A stretch of DNA of 64,000 nt from Permianibacter fluminis (lineage in GTDB: Bacteria > Pseudomonadota > Gammaproteobacteria > Enterobacterales > Permianibacteraceae): the NCBI RefSeq assembly GCF_013179735.1, contig NZ_JABMEG010000001.1, positions 1,054,001 to 1,118,000 on the forward strand. Direction: 5' to 3'. The notes under the pieces are model-generated. The model was not told the origin of the DNA. It did not search any database and saw nothing but the letters and a program-made list of their open reading frames with translations. Shown piece after piece: positions 34,287-44,795 of this stretch. Every line of letters begins with the position of its first letter. The stretch's first letter is position 1. The position numbers and the translations under genes were made by a program.

Positions 34287-35341
34287 GTGCTAGCGGATTC
34301 TTGATTTACGGCGCCAACGGCTACACCGGCGAACTGATTGCCCGGCAAGCCAAGCTGCAAGGTTTGCAGCCGGTGCTGGCTGGCCGCAATCGCGGCAAGC
34401 TGGAAGCCTTGGCGAATGAGCTCGGCTTTGCCTATCGGGTCTTTGCGCTGGAGACGCCGGCGCAGATCGCCGCGCAGCTGACCGGAATCGAAACCGTCTT
34501 GCATTGTGCCGGACCGTTTTCCGCGACCGCCGCGCCCATGATGGCGGCTTGCCTGCAGGCGAAAGTGAATTACCTCGACATCACCGGCGAGATCAGCGTG
34601 TTTGAACACGCGCAGACGCTGGACGCTGCCGCAAAACAAGCCGGCGTCGTGATCTGTCCCGGCGTCGGTTTTGATGTGGTGCCAACCGATTGCGTCGCCA
34701 GTGCCTTGAAAGCGGCGCTGCCGGATGCCACCCAGCTCGCGCTCGGTTTTGATTCCCGTTCCAGTTTCAGTCCCGGCACCGCCAAGACCTCGGTCGAGGG
34801 GTTGGCGCAAGGCGGCAAAATCCGCGAAGGTGGCGTGATCAAAACGGTGCCACTGGCAGCCAAGACTCGTCGCATCGATTTTGGCAACGGCGAAAAACTG
34901 GCGATGACCATTCCCTGGGGCGATGTCTCGACTGCTTATCACAGCACCGGCATTCCCAACATCGAAGTCTATATCCCGGCATCGCCTGCGTTGGTCAGCA
35001 AGCTGAAGCGACTGAACTGGATCCGGGCGCTGCTGGGCCTCGGTTTTGTCCAGGCGTTCATGAAAAAGCAGATTGAAAAGAAAGTGCGCGGGCCAAGTGA
35101 AAGCGTGCGCAGTCAGGCGCGCACCTACGTGTGGGGCGAAGCGCGCAACGCGAGTGGCGCGAGCAAAACCGCCCGCATCGAGGTGCCGAATGGTTACACG
35201 CTGACCGTGCACGCAGCGTTGGCTGTGGTCGCCCACCTGGAGCACTACAAAGGGCCGGGCGGCGCCTTCACGCCCTCACGGTTGGTCGATGCGAACCTGA
35301 TCTGCCGATTGCCGGGGGCCGGCGCCCTGCAGCTGCAATAG
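34283..35341 (+). CDS. Saccharopine-dehydrogenase-like / trans-acting enoyl reductase family protein
   Basis: 352 residues; the ATG overlaps the SDR stop. N-terminal Rossmann motif YGANGYTGELIARQA, then HCAGPFSATAAPMMAACL and YLDITGEISVFEHAQ. This family covers saccharopine-dehydrogenase-fold proteins, including mycobacterial trans-acting enoyl reductases. It belongs to a different branch from the gene at 4365 and is unlikely to be a lysine enzyme. Coupling with an SDR suggests modification of a lipid or polyketide-like substrate (inference). Confidence 0.82.
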   Translation: MSASGFLIYGANGYTGELIARQAKLQGLQPVLAGRNRGKLEALANELGFAYRVFALETPAQIAAQLTGIETVLHCAGPFSATAAPMMAACLQAKVNYLDITGEISVFEHAQTLDAAAKQAGVVICPGVGFDVVPTDCVASALKAALPDATQLALGFDSRSSFSPGTAKTSVEGLAQGGKIREGGVIKTVPLAAKTRRIDFGNGEKLAMTIPWGDVSTAYHSTGIPNIEVYIPASPALVSKLKRLNWIRALLGLGFVQAFMKKQIEKKVRGPSESVRSQARTYVWGEARNASGASKTARIEVPNGYTLTVHAALAVVAHLEHYKGPGGAFTPSRLVDANLICRLPGAGALQLQ

Positions 35342-35693
35342 ACGCCCGCCGCAAGCGCCGGCAGCCGACGCCTGCATCAGGCGTCAGCGAAGTGCGTTCG
35401 CAACGAGCGCCGGCAACGCCCTCGTGTTGCCTGACAGGCGTACCGCTTGCTGCGGTTTTGCTCGTTTTATCAGCACCGATCGGTTAGTCTGCGCGCCCGG
35501 TAGATGGGGCCTCCCGCCAGCAGTTGCCCGTATCACACGTCACCGCACGGTTTGATGTGCCAGATCGCCCCGCGATTTCGCCCAGTCCGTTCCTGCCTTG
35601 CCGCCGATGCCATCGGCTGTCCGCAGTACCCCGCTGGTGTGATGGTTTGCCTGTGTGCGCCATCATTTCCTTCTGCCAGCTTTGAGAAAAATC
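35342..35693. other. Intergenic region upstream of rhlE
   Basis: About 352 bp. It contains a hairpin (GACGCCTG 35367-35374 / CAGGCGTC 35378-35385) shortly after the preceding stop, which may terminate or process that transcript. DEAD-box helicase genes often have long 5' leaders, so the right part could be the rhlE leader. No gene with a ribosome binding site was seen. Confidence 0.55.
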
Positions 35694-37088
35694 ATGTCCT
35701 TTACCACTCTCGGTCTGTCCGAGCCCTTGTTGCGCGCCGTTGCCGAGCAAGGTTACGAAACCCCGTCACCGATTCAGGCGCAGGCCATTCCGGCCGTGTT
35801 GACCGGTCGCGACATCATGGCTGCCGCGCAAACCGGCACCGGCAAAACCGCCGGCTTTACCTTGCCGCTGTTGCAGCGCTTGCTGCAGTCGGGCAAGGAG
35901 CAAGGCAAGAAAGTCTCGCCGAATTGCATTCGCGCCCTAGTGCTGACGCCGACCCGCGAACTCGCGGCGCAAGTGCAGGAAAGTGTCGCGACCTATGGCA
36001 AGCATCTGCCGCTGCGTTCGGCGGTGGTGTTTGGTGGCGTCGGCATCAATCCGCAAATGATGGCGATGCGCAAAGGCGTCGACGTGCTGGTGGCAACACC
36101 GGGCCGTTTGCTGGATCTGTACAACCAGCGCGCCGTGCGTTTCAACGAAGTTGAAATTCTGGTGCTGGATGAAGCCGATCGCATGCTCGACATGGGCTTT
36201 ATCCACGACATCAAGAAAGTGCTGGCGCTGTTGCCGAAACAGCGGCAGAACCTGTTGTTCTCGGCAACGTTTTCCGGCGAAATCCGCACCCTCGCTGCCG
36301 GGTTGTTGCAGAACCCACTGCAAATCGACGTCGCGCCGCGCAACACCACGGCCGAGCGCATCGAGCAAACCGTTTATGCGGTCGATCGCGGTCGCAAGAC
36401 CGAGCTGCTCAGCAAACTGATTCGTGATCACAACTGGGAGCAGGTGCTGGTGTTCACCCGCACCAAGCATGGCGCCAATCGGCTCGCTGAGAAACTGGAG
36501 CGCGATGGCATCACCGCCGCCGCGATTCACGGCAACAAGAGCCAGGGCGCCCGCACCAAGGCGCTGGCCGATTTCAAGGCCAGCAATGTCCGGGTACTGG
36601 TTGCGACCGACATTGCTGCGCGCGGTCTCGACATCGAGCAACTGCCGCATGTGGTCAATTTTGAATTGCCGAACGTCGCCGAAGATTACGTACACCGCAT
36701 CGGTCGTACCGGCCGTGCCGGTGCCAGCGGTGAAGCCGTATCGCTGGTCGAGCGCGACGAAGAAAAATTGCTGAAAGCCATTGAACGGCTGACCAAGCAA
36801 AGCTTGCCGCGTCAGATCGTGCCGGGCTTCAAACCGGATCCGAACGCACCGCGTCAACCGGATGAAGACGAGCGGCCCGCACGGCCGCCGCAAGCGCGTC
36901 GGGCGCGACCGGCTGGCGCAAAAAGTGACGGTAGCCGCAGCGGCAAGAGCACCGAAGGCCAAGCCCGCAGCGGTCATGCCCCGAAAACCAACAAGCCACA
37001 TCCGCAGCAGGGCAGTTTGCGCCGAAGCGCACAACCGGCGTCTGGTCGGCATCGGCAAGCGCGTCCGGCCGGCAGCGACAAGCCGTAA
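35694..37088 (+). CDS. rhlE: DEAD-box ATP-dependent RNA helicase, RhlE type
   Basis: 464 residues. The start is at MSFTTLGLS, after a weak ribosome binding site. Motifs in order: Q motif ([11 protein letters not shown]), Walker [10 protein letters not shown] (residues 44-52), [39 protein letters not shown] and [10 protein letters not shown]. The C-terminus is a basic, Arg/Pro/Ser-rich disordered tail of about 80 residues. Acts in RNA remodelling, ribosome assembly or cold adaptation. Confidence 0.94.
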   Translation: MSFTTLGLSEPLLRAVAEQGYETPSPIQAQAIPAVLTGRDIMAAAQTGTGKTAGFTLPLLQRLLQSGKEQGKKVSPNCIRALVLTPTRELAAQVQESVATYGKHLPLRSAVVFGGVGINPQMMAMRKGVDVLVATPGRLLDLYNQRAVRFNEVEILVLDEADRMLDMGFIHDIKKVLALLPKQRQNLLFSATFSGEIRTLAAGLLQNPLQIDVAPRNTTAERIEQTVYAVDRGRKTELLSKLIRDHNWEQVLVFTRTKHGANRLAEKLERDGITAAAIHGNKSQGARTKALADFKASNVRVLVATDIAARGLDIEQLPHVVNFELPNVAEDYVHRIGRTGRAGASGEAVSLVERDEEKLLKAIERLTKQSLPRQIVPGFKPDPNAPRQPDEDERPARPPQARRARPAGAKSDGSRSGKSTEGQARSGHAPKTNKPHPQQGSLRRSAQPASGRHRQARPAGSDKP

Positions 37089-37366
37089 GCTGCAGCAGCG
37101 TCGGACCGGCGCAGCCGGGCAACGGCGATTACCGCCGCAGCAGACAACTCGCTGCTGTGGCGGTGACAATTGCGGTTGTATCCGTTGTTGTAACCGCTCC
37201 ATACGCAATCACGCTATCCGGAACGCCTGTTGCCGGAACGTCTCTTGCCAGAACCAGCCTGACCGGATCCACCATTACCAGACGAACCGTCTGCAGCTAC
37301 ACTTGAGCGCGAGCGCCGCCGCAGCCGAATCGGCGCCGTACCCGTCGGTTAAGGAGAGCTCTGTTC

Positions 37367-38551
37367 ATGCTGGATACCCGCACGATGATTGTGATGCTGG
37401 TGTTCAGCACCTTGGTGTCCAGCTTGTTGATGTGGCTGACCCAGCGTCGTCAGCAGGCCGGTCAAGGCATCCTCACCTGGGCGCTGTCCTATGTGGCGTT
37501 TTCGCTGGCGTTTCTGCTGATGGCGATGCGCGCCAGTACGCCTTCAACCGTGTCGGTTGTGTTACCGAATCTGCTGATTTTTCTGGCGGTCGGGTTGATG
37601 ACCGAAGCGGTCCGGCAAGCGCTGGAATTACCGCTGCGTGTGCGCTGGACCATGGCCACCATCGTCGGCTCGGTCATGCTGATCTTTATTCTCGTCGCGC
37701 TCATCGGCAGCGATTATCAGCAGCGGGTCAATGCCATCTCGGTGCTGATGCTGCCACTCGGTGCCTACCCCGGCTGGATTCTGCTGCGCGGCTGTGAACA
37801 CGATGAACCAGCCCGGCGCTTTCTCGGCATCACCTTTCTGACGATCGCGCTGCTGATGCTGATACGGCTGCTGACCGGCCTGTCCGGCGTACACGTTTCC
37901 CAGGGCCTGCACGATGTCAGCTGGGTGCATTCGGTATTTTATCTGGCGGTGTTCGTCATTTTTTATGCGATGGGCATCGGCTTCATGCTGATGGCGCGTG
38001 AACGGCTGATGCGGGATCTGGCCCGCCGCGCGACCACCGACGCGCTGACCGGCGCCTACAACCGGCATGCCTTCGAGCCTATTGCCAGCACCGCGCTGGC
38101 GCAAATTGATCGGCACCAGTTGCCGGTATCGCTGTTGATGCTCGATCTGGATCACTTCAAGACAGTCAACGACCGTCACGGTCATCTGGCTGGTGACTAC
38201 GTTTTGAAAACCATTACCGAAATCATCCGGCAGGAATTGCGCGCCGGCGATGTGCTGGCGCGTTACGGCGGCGAAGAACTGTCTGTGCTGTTGCCGGGTT
38301 CGGATACCGCAGCGGCCAAACGCATCGCCGAGCGCATCCGGCACATGGTCGAAACCACGGTGCTGGACTGGCACAAGCAATCGATTCGACTGACCGTCAG
38401 CGTCGGCATGGCCACTGCGGTTCAGCGCGAGCATCTGCTTGATTTGATAGCCGCGGCCGACGCCGCGCTGTATGCCGCCAAGGCCGCCGGTCGCAACCAG
38501 GTCGAGCAGCGGCCGATTCAACGAGCTGTCGCGGTGACGGCAGCAACATAA
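37367..38551 (+). CDS. Membrane-bound diguanylate cyclase (GGDEF)
   Basis: 394 residues with AAGGAG upstream. About six N-terminal transmembrane helices (1-220) are followed by a GGDEF domain. It opens with TTDALTGAYNRHAFE, carries LMLDLDHFKTVNDRHGHLAGD, and has the active loop YGGEEL at 300-305. An RxxD inhibitory site (RAGD, 292-295) lies five residues upstream, so product inhibition is likely. It makes cyclic di-GMP, probably in response to an unknown membrane signal. Confidence 0.93.
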   Translation: MLDTRTMIVMLVFSTLVSSLLMWLTQRRQQAGQGILTWALSYVAFSLAFLLMAMRASTPSTVSVVLPNLLIFLAVGLMTEAVRQALELPLRVRWTMATIVGSVMLIFILVALIGSDYQQRVNAISVLMLPLGAYPGWILLRGCEHDEPARRFLGITFLTIALLMLIRLLTGLSGVHVSQGLHDVSWVHSVFYLAVFVIFYAMGIGFMLMARERLMRDLARRATTDALTGAYNRHAFEPIASTALAQIDRHQLPVSLLMLDLDHFKTVNDRHGHLAGDYVLKTITEIIRQELRAGDVLARYGGEELSVLLPGSDTAAAKRIAERIRHMVETTVLDWHKQSIRLTVSVGMATAVQREHLLDLIAAADAALYAAKAAGRNQVEQRPIQRAVAVTAAT

Positions 38552-38612
38552 GCCTCATTCCGCGCCATATTGCCAGCGGTCAATGAAGCGATAAAAAAAC
38601 GGCGATCAGCAA

Positions 38613-39308
38613 TTAGCGATTACAGGGCTGCTGCGGGCAATGTGGCACGAATTGATGCAGCCGCGTTTGCATGTCGGCAATGACCTGGCGAACAAATTGC
38701 GGATGATCGTCGGCGTGATGCTGGCGCTTGTACGCCGCAATGTCGACCATCTCCAGCCGGACCTTGATCGATTTGAACAAACGTGGAATCGGTTGTCCCG
38801 GGCTCTGCACATGATGCAAGCCGCCACTGTAGACAAACAAAATCTTGCCGCTATCCAGTCGGCTCAGAATATCGGCAACCCCGCCGCGCACGGTCATCGG
38901 GTTGCCATGCTTGTCGAGACCATTGGCGCGCTTCATCCGACCCTCGGGCAGAATCGCGACCAGTGTCTTTTCCGACACCTGACTCAGGAACTGCTGCCAG
39001 GACTCATCACGCTTGCGTGAGATGGGCACCGTGCCCGGGACCAGCGTCGTCAGAATCTTGCCGACCACCGGCCGCTCGATGGTGCTGTCCGCCACCGGAA
39101 TCAGCAAGCGCTGCGAAATATGGCGCAACAAGCGCTGCGGCGCGATGCGAACGAACACTGGTTCGAACAAGCTGGTGTGATTCAGCAGCACCAACAGGCG
39201 CACCTGATCACTGGCTTCGAAGCGTTCGTCGCTGAGCCACTCCACCTGAAAGCGATAAAACAGCGCCGACAGGCCTTTGGTCAAACTGAGCAATACGTAG
39301 CTGAACAT
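38613..39308 (-). CDS. PlsC-family acyltransferase
   Basis: 231 residues from ATG 39308; an upstream TTG at 39338 would add ten residues, and neither start has a good ribosome binding site. The 1-acylglycerol-3-phosphate acyltransferase-like pattern is seen: VLLNHTSLFEP, where the family's HX4D is HX4E, and PEGRMKR, a match to the EGTR/EGR block. Probably transfers an acyl group to a glycerophospholipid or other acceptor. The Glu substitution makes the exact activity uncertain. Confidence 0.75.
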   Translation of the reverse strand: MFSYVLLSLTKGLSALFYRFQVEWLSDERFEASDQVRLLVLLNHTSLFEPVFVRIAPQRLLRHISQRLLIPVADSTIERPVVGKILTTLVPGTVPISRKRDESWQQFLSQVSEKTLVAILPEGRMKRANGLDKHGNPMTVRGGVADILSRLDSGKILFVYSGGLHHVQSPGQPIPRLFKSIKVRLEMVDIAAYKRQHHADDHPQFVRQVIADMQTRLHQFVPHCPQQPCNR

Positions 39309-39466
39309 GATGGGCAGAAAAACGCTATCCAAGTACAACCGTCAGAAAAGCGTTCCGTGCGCAAAGTGAGGTCGGCCCATTCCAGGCCGGCCGGCAAATT
39401 AGGCCATTTCAGCCCATTTGCCAAGAGCCGTCCGCCATTACGGTGCGGAAAATACTGCCGCAGCGA

Positions 39467-40732
39467 TCACGGCTTTGAGTAAACCAGCTTGCCGGCAACA
39501 AATACCTTGTCGACCTGTTCCAGTGCCTGAACATTGGCCAGCGGATCGCCGCTGACGACAATGAAATCGGCAACTTTTCCGACCGCCAGACTGCCGAGCT
39601 GCTTGTCTTTGCCGAGCAATGTGGCGGCATCAATTGTCGCGGACTGGATCGCCTGCATCGGGGTCATGCCGTATTTGACCATCCAGGCAAACTGCTTGGC
39701 ATTTTCGCCGTGCGGATAAATGCCGGCATCGGTGCCGAATGCGATCTTGGCGCCAGCCTTGACGGCGCGGCGAAAATTCTCGCGCTGGGCATCGGCGACC
39801 AGTTTTTCCTTTGCCAGCGTTTCTTCCAGCAAACCGGCCTTGCGGCCCTCCTCACGAATGAATTCGTCGTTGTAGACATCGAACACCAGATAGGTGCCGT
39901 TCTTTTTCGCGAGCTTGATGCCGTCATCATCGATCAGGCTGGCGTGTTCAATCGAATCGACACCGGCGCGTATCGCCGTTTTAATGGCTTCGGTGCCGTG
40001 CGCATGCGCCAGCACCTTTTTGTGCATGCGATGACCCTCGTCAACGATGGCCTGCATTTCTTCCAGTGTCAGTTCCTGAGTGCCCGGATCATCGCCCTTG
40101 GTCATTACCCCGCCTGACGCGCAGAACTTGATCACATCCACACCGTATTTGGCGTTCTCGCGCACCTTGGCTCGCAAGGCATACGGCCCGTCGGCGACGC
40201 CCGGATCGCGCTGGCCGAATTCCGGCGCCAGCAAATTGGTGTCGCAATGGCCTCCGGTCATGCCAATGAAATTGCCCGCAGCAAGAATGCGCGGCCCGGT
40301 GATTTCGCCCTTGCCGATCGCATCGCGGGTTGCAACATCGGTGTAATTGGCCGCGCCGGCACTGCGCACCGTCGTGAAACCGGCTTGCAGCGTTTTCAGG
40401 GCATTGGCCGCCGACGAGATCGCTTGTGCCGGCACCGAAATACCGAGCGATTCATAACTGCCATCGTAGGCATTGACACTCAGATGAACATGGACATCGA
40501 TCAAACCTGGCAGCACGGTTTTATCGCTGAAGTCGAGCACGCGGGCGCCGGCTGGCACCGTATTGCCAGTGTTAGTGATCTGGCCATCGACAACGGTCAG
40601 CACGACATCCTGGAGCAGTTTGCTGTTGTCGACATCCAGTAACCGACCGGCCTTGATGGCGACGACTTCATTGGCTTCAGCTCCGCGGCAAAACGTGGAA
40701 AGCAACAGCAGATAAATAAAGGTTTTCATCAT
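39467..40732 (-). CDS. Exported amidohydrolase (imidazolonepropionase/prolidase-like)
   Basis: 421 residues with GGAG 5 nt before the ATG. Signal peptide at the N-terminus (KTFIYLLLLSTFCRGAEA). Amidohydrolase-superfamily metal motifs are visible: HVHL (LPGLIDVHVHLS), Lys in VIKFCASGG, HAHG, EHAS, and GTDAG with the catalytic Asp. Closest in look to the periplasmic Xaa-Pro dipeptidase/organophosphate-type imidazolonepropionase relatives. It is third on the minus strand after the TonB receptor and the sulfotransferase, suggesting it processes an imported or extracellular amide or peptide. Confidence 0.88.
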   Translation of the reverse strand: MMKTFIYLLLLSTFCRGAEANEVVAIKAGRLLDVDNSKLLQDVVLTVVDGQITNTGNTVPAGARVLDFSDKTVLPGLIDVHVHLSVNAYDGSYESLGISVPAQAISSAANALKTLQAGFTTVRSAGAANYTDVATRDAIGKGEITGPRILAAGNFIGMTGGHCDTNLLAPEFGQRDPGVADGPYALRAKVRENAKYGVDVIKFCASGGVMTKGDDPGTQELTLEEMQAIVDEGHRMHKKVLAHAHGTEAIKTAIRAGVDSIEHASLIDDDGIKLAKKNGTYLVFDVYNDEFIREEGRKAGLLEETLAKEKLVADAQRENFRRAVKAGAKIAFGTDAGIYPHGENAKQFAWMVKYGMTPMQAIQSATIDAATLLGKDKQLGSLAVGKVADFIVVSGDPLANVQALEQVDKVFVAGKLVYSKP

Positions 40733-40794
40733 AGTGTCTCCGGCAACGCCGTTCATGATCGGGGTTTGGCATTTCAGACGTCGCTGTCGTTTTG

Positions 40795-41595
40795 TTATCG
40801 GTAGCCCAGCATGGCGCGCAACCCCGGGGCAACATAGTCGACCATTTGCTTCTGCAAGGCGGGCAGTTCATCTGGCCATTGCAATTGTGGTCCGGATAGG
40901 TTTTCGCGCGCCGTTGCGCTGTGTTTTCGATCGGACCCGATCAATACCCGCTGCTTCCAGTCTGTCGGCAACTGTGTTACTCCACACGATGCCAACAGCT
41001 CGGCAAAATAATCCTCGGCTGCACCTCGGTCGATATGTTTCAGATGAAAGACCAGATCTTCGTAGCGAATCAGCTTGGTTGACGACCCGAGCCAGGCAAC
41101 TGCGTTATGAGTGAAAATCTCGCGCAATTCCGGTGCCTTGTCGTAAATGCCGAAAATCATCATGTTCAGCAACTGGTCAACGGAGTATTTGCCATTCTTC
41201 AGATGCTCAAGTGAGCCTTGAAAGTTGTCTGAAAGAAAAAAGCGTGCGCGCGCCAGTACCCAGTCATAGGGGTCACGTACGATCAGTACATGATTAACGC
41301 CGTGCACGGCCTGGGCAGATTCATCGGAAAACAGCAGATGCCCCCAGCTGAGCATGGGCGCGCGGCCATCAAAGGCGGCCCGGTGCTGGTGCAGGACGGG
41401 ATACTGGATAAAGGCTCTATGGTATTGCTGGGCAACCGGCACAAACATCCGAACAATATTCCTGATCAGATGCGTACCACACTTTGGTACCGAGTTCAGA
41501 AAGACCGGTTGCGTGAGCGGCTGTTGCGGAAACTGGCCACAAATCTCATTCAATTGGTCTGCTTTGGCGTGGATAACAGGCATGACATACCGCAT
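40795..41595 (-). CDS. Sulfotransferase family protein
   Basis: 266 residues; ATG 41595 and ATG 41583 are both possible starts and neither has a strong ribosome binding site. The PAPS 5'-phosphosulfate loop is SVPKCGTHLIRN, and the 3'-phosphate motif is VLIVRDPYDWVLARARFF. These define a PAPS-dependent sulfotransferase of the type that modifies carbohydrates, lipids or small molecules. It lies between the TonB-dependent receptor and the amidohydrolase on the same strand. The acceptor is unknown. Confidence 0.82.
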   Translation of the reverse strand: MRYVMPVIHAKADQLNEICGQFPQQPLTQPVFLNSVPKCGTHLIRNIVRMFVPVAQQYHRAFIQYPVLHQHRAAFDGRAPMLSWGHLLFSDESAQAVHGVNHVLIVRDPYDWVLARARFFLSDNFQGSLEHLKNGKYSVDQLLNMMIFGIYDKAPELREIFTHNAVAWLGSSTKLIRYEDLVFHLKHIDRGAAEDYFAELLASCGVTQLPTDWKQRVLIGSDRKHSATARENLSGPQLQWPDELPALQKQMVDYVAPGLRAMLGYR

Positions 41596-41663
41596 TTGGG
41601 TCGGAATAAGGTCAGGACATTAAACCCGATGAGCAAAATTGCAAAGCGCCCTGACAACTCAGG

Positions 41664-41691
41664 CCGATGCGGCTGTTGCCAGCCGCATCGG
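41664..41691. other. Hairpin between the sulfotransferase and receptor genes
   Basis: CCGATGCGGCTG, loop TTGC, CAGCCGCATCGG: a 12-bp perfect stem just past the stop of the receptor gene. There is no T-tract, so it may attenuate rather than end transcription into the sulfotransferase gene. Confidence 0.6.
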
Positions 41692-41699
41692 CGCTGTCA

Positions 41700-44600
41700 T
41701 CAGAACCGATAGGTGAAGTCGGCAAAGAAGCGCCGACCAAACAAATCGTACTGACTATAAGCGGCGGCATCACCGATGCTGCGCAGTTCACTGCGATAGG
41801 TACTAACGGTAGGCGGTTCTTTGTCGGTCAGGTTGGCGATGCCAACCGTCATTTCCCAGCGCTTGTCCTCGGGTTGATAGGAGGTCGACAAGGAGTGGTA
41901 ATAGATTCCGTCATTGCCCACCACTATGCGAACGTCGTCACCGCGATAATCGACCACATCGCCGCCCAACCGGCGTTTGTTCGACACCGGACCGAAATAT
42001 TGCACGCCCCAATCAACTAGCCAGTTGCCGACTTCAACCGTGGCATTGAACGTCGCCGTGTGGTCCGGGTGGCCATATTCGCCCTTGAAGTCTTCTTCGG
42101 CGCCCGCGAACAACTGCTGTGTTTCTTCTTCCTGGAAGGTATGGCGAGTCTGCAGGATCAGCGTGCCGAACGGAATTTCAGTGTGGTAATCAATGGCGAA
42201 GTCGTAGCCTCGATAAATCTGCTGGGCGATGTTGATGTAGCGGTCGCTCACCGGCTCGATGCGGTAATCGACCGGTTCCTCGCCGGACTCCGGTGTTGCC
42301 CGATCAAACAGATCACACAAGGGGTCGGTCGGAAAATTCAGCGAGTCATAGCATTGCCGCACGATGTTCTGGGCGCCAAGAATGGTGACTTCGTCTTCGA
42401 CCTTGAAGTCGAAATAGTCGAGTGAGATCGCCAGCTCGGCAAAGTCGGCGTTCCACACCACGCCGTAGGTTGTGGCTTTGGCTGTTTCCGGTTTTAGCTG
42501 GCCGAGGCCACCACCAGTGTAGACCGTGGCCGTGATCGCGCCGCCACCGAAATCGTTAGGCAAACCGTCCGCAGCGCAGTTGTCAGCGATTCGTTGCGAG
42601 ATGTCGCCGTTGGCCAGTGCTGCGCCCCAATCAATGCAGGGGTCGATATCGCGCTGGGAAGCAAAACTGACTTCGTCAGCCAGATACAGTTCGAACAGCG
42701 CCGGCGCCCGGAATGACGTGCCGTAGGAAGCGCGCACGCTGACGCCAGCGCCAATCTGCCAGCTCAAGCTGGACTTGTAAGTATTGGCGCTGCCCGAGCT
42801 GTCGACATCGGTGTAGCGGCCGGACAGCGAAAGCTCCAGGTATTCAACCCCGGGCAGGTCGGCCAGCAACGGCAGTTTGAATTCGGCAAACGCTGCGGTG
42901 GTGGTGTCTTCGCCTTTGGTGATGCCTGCCGACCAGCCGTGCCAGGAGTTTTGCTGCAGCCAGATATCGCCGGGAGTGTCGTTGATCTTGTCAGTCTGGT
43001 AGTGGATGCCAGTCGCGACGGCCACAGTGCCGGCGGGCAGCGAAAACAAATCGCCCGTGATCACGGCGTCGAAAGCATGTTGTTCGTAAAGGGTATTGCC
43101 AGTTTGTCTGCCAAACAGGAATTTGCGCAGCTCAGGCGAGATATTGCCACGCAGGAATTCCGGATCCAGCCACGGAATGTCGATGCAGTCGACGCCGCGG
43201 GTTGATGTCGGGTTGCCGGCACAGGAACCGAATCCCCAGTTCTGATCCCAAATCGAGTCGCCGTAAATCTCGTCGTTGCTGTAATCGCCGTCGGAACGAC
43301 TGAATTGATAGGAGACATCCCAGTACCAATCGTTGAGTTCGCCGTTCAGGCCAACGACTGCGCGCAGGTAATCCACTTTGGTGCTGGAGTCGAAGTGATC
43401 GGTAATGGCGGTGGGGCTGAGCCACTGGGCGCCGGCCCAACCAGCAGAAAGCGGATTGCCGCCTTGTTCGACCATGTTGCCGTCTTCGTCGAAAGAATGG
43501 GTCTCGTTGTAGACGTAGCCCCAGAACTGAGCATAGGAGTTGGTGTAACTCTTGCGTCGGTTCAGCAGTACTTCGCTATACAGCGTCACCGAATCGGTCA
43601 GCTGCAGATCGCCCTGACCGTAAATCGTCGTGCGTTCGGATTCCGGCACCAGCGACTGGGCGTTCTGAAAGGGATGATCGGCGTTGGTCAGTGCATCGGT
43701 TTCCCGATCGTAATTGACGGCGTACCAACCAGCCGGTGTCACGATGCGATCTGGATTGAGCGGATCATATACGTTTGGCATAACCGAACCGTCAGGCGCA
43801 AACTGCGCCAACGAACCGTCATAGTCGTACTGCATCAACTGGAAGTCGCGATAGTTGCCATCCGGATTATCCGGATCCTGATAGTCGTATATCCAGACAT
43901 GGCCCCAGCGCCAATCGAGGCAATGGGCGCGGCCGGTGCGCGGGTCGATGGGGTCGCGGCGGGCACCGCTGTTCGGGTCGAACAGATTGCGCCGGCTGCA
44001 GCTGGCGAAATCACGCTGGCCGCGGGCCAGCTCGAATTGCTTGTTGTAGTCGGCAACGATGCGGAACGAACCGTTCTCGGAGCTGGCACCCCAGGTCGCG
44101 CTGAAACGGTTTTCTTCGCCACCCGACTGTTCCGGTTGCGAGACATAAACGTTGACTTCGCCGCCATCGCCTTTCTTGGTGATGATGTTGATGACGCCGG
44201 CAATCGCGTCGGATCCGTACAAGGACGAGGCACCGTCTTTCAAAATTTCAACCCGGTCGATTGCGGCGATCGGTAGCACGTTGAAATCGAATGACGACGT
44301 GCCACCGCGGGTACCGGCGGGTCCGGCCCGGCGACCGTTTAACAGCACCAAGGTACGGTTGGCGCCAAGCCCGCGCAGGCCGATGGTTTCAACGCCTTCA
44401 CCGCCGCTGTTGACAAAGTCGACCCCAAGTGCGGCCGTGACCTGCGGTGAGCCAGAGGCAACGGTGATCCGGCGCAGCAATTCTCCGACATTGCTGACGC
44501 CTTGCGCGGCGGCTTGTTCGGCACTGATGATTTCAACCGGTTGTTCACCTTTGAATTCGGCCCGGCGGATCAGCGAGCCGGTGACCACGACCCGCTCAGC

Positions 44601-44714
44601 TTCTGGCTCTTTCTCGGTGTCCGCATCCTGCGCGGATGCTGGCAAATGGATCAGGGCCAAGGCCCAGCCGATGGCTTGAGTCACTCGGTTCAGGGTTTGC
44701 GTGCTTGCTACCAT
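41700..44714 (-). CDS. TonB-dependent outer-membrane receptor
   Basis: 1004 residues with AAGGAG before the ATG. A signal peptide is followed by a plug domain beginning at VVVTGSLIRR, with ETIGLRGLGANRTLVLLNGRR and VEILKDGASSLYGSDAIAGVINIITKK. A 22-strand-type barrel ends in FADFTYRF, with the terminal Phe. Several Cys pairs in extracellular loops (for example FASCSRRN and HCLDW) could form disulfides. Imports an unknown ligand using TonB energy. The sulfotransferase and amidohydrolase downstream may act on the same material. Confidence 0.93.
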   Translation of the reverse strand: MVASTQTLNRVTQAIGWALALIHLPASAQDADTEKEPEAERVVVTGSLIRRAEFKGEQPVEIISAEQAAAQGVSNVGELLRRITVASGSPQVTAALGVDFVNSGGEGVETIGLRGLGANRTLVLLNGRRAGPAGTRGGTSSFDFNVLPIAAIDRVEILKDGASSLYGSDAIAGVINIITKKGDGGEVNVYVSQPEQSGGEENRFSATWGASSENGSFRIVADYNKQFELARGQRDFASCSRRNLFDPNSGARRDPIDPRTGRAHCLDWRWGHVWIYDYQDPDNPDGNYRDFQLMQYDYDGSLAQFAPDGSVMPNVYDPLNPDRIVTPAGWYAVNYDRETDALTNADHPFQNAQSLVPESERTTIYGQGDLQLTDSVTLYSEVLLNRRKSYTNSYAQFWGYVYNETHSFDEDGNMVEQGGNPLSAGWAGAQWLSPTAITDHFDSSTKVDYLRAVVGLNGELNDWYWDVSYQFSRSDGDYSNDEIYGDSIWDQNWGFGSCAGNPTSTRGVDCIDIPWLDPEFLRGNISPELRKFLFGRQTGNTLYEQHAFDAVITGDLFSLPAGTVAVATGIHYQTDKINDTPGDIWLQQNSWHGWSAGITKGEDTTTAAFAEFKLPLLADLPGVEYLELSLSGRYTDVDSSGSANTYKSSLSWQIGAGVSVRASYGTSFRAPALFELYLADEVSFASQRDIDPCIDWGAALANGDISQRIADNCAADGLPNDFGGGAITATVYTGGGLGQLKPETAKATTYGVVWNADFAELAISLDYFDFKVEDEVTILGAQNIVRQCYDSLNFPTDPLCDLFDRATPESGEEPVDYRIEPVSDRYINIAQQIYRGYDFAIDYHTEIPFGTLILQTRHTFQEEETQQLFAGAEEDFKGEYGHPDHTATFNATVEVGNWLVDWGVQYFGPVSNKRRLGGDVVDYRGDDVRIVVGNDGIYYHSLSTSYQPEDKRWEMTVGIANLTDKEPPTVSTYRSELRSIGDAAAYSQYDLFGRRFFADFTYRF

Positions 44715-44795
44715 GACGTGCTCCTTGTTTTTTTGTTTGCGCTCGGGATGCTGTGCGTTTTCTTTTTTTTAATTTCGTGTTTTGCCCAAAAAAAA

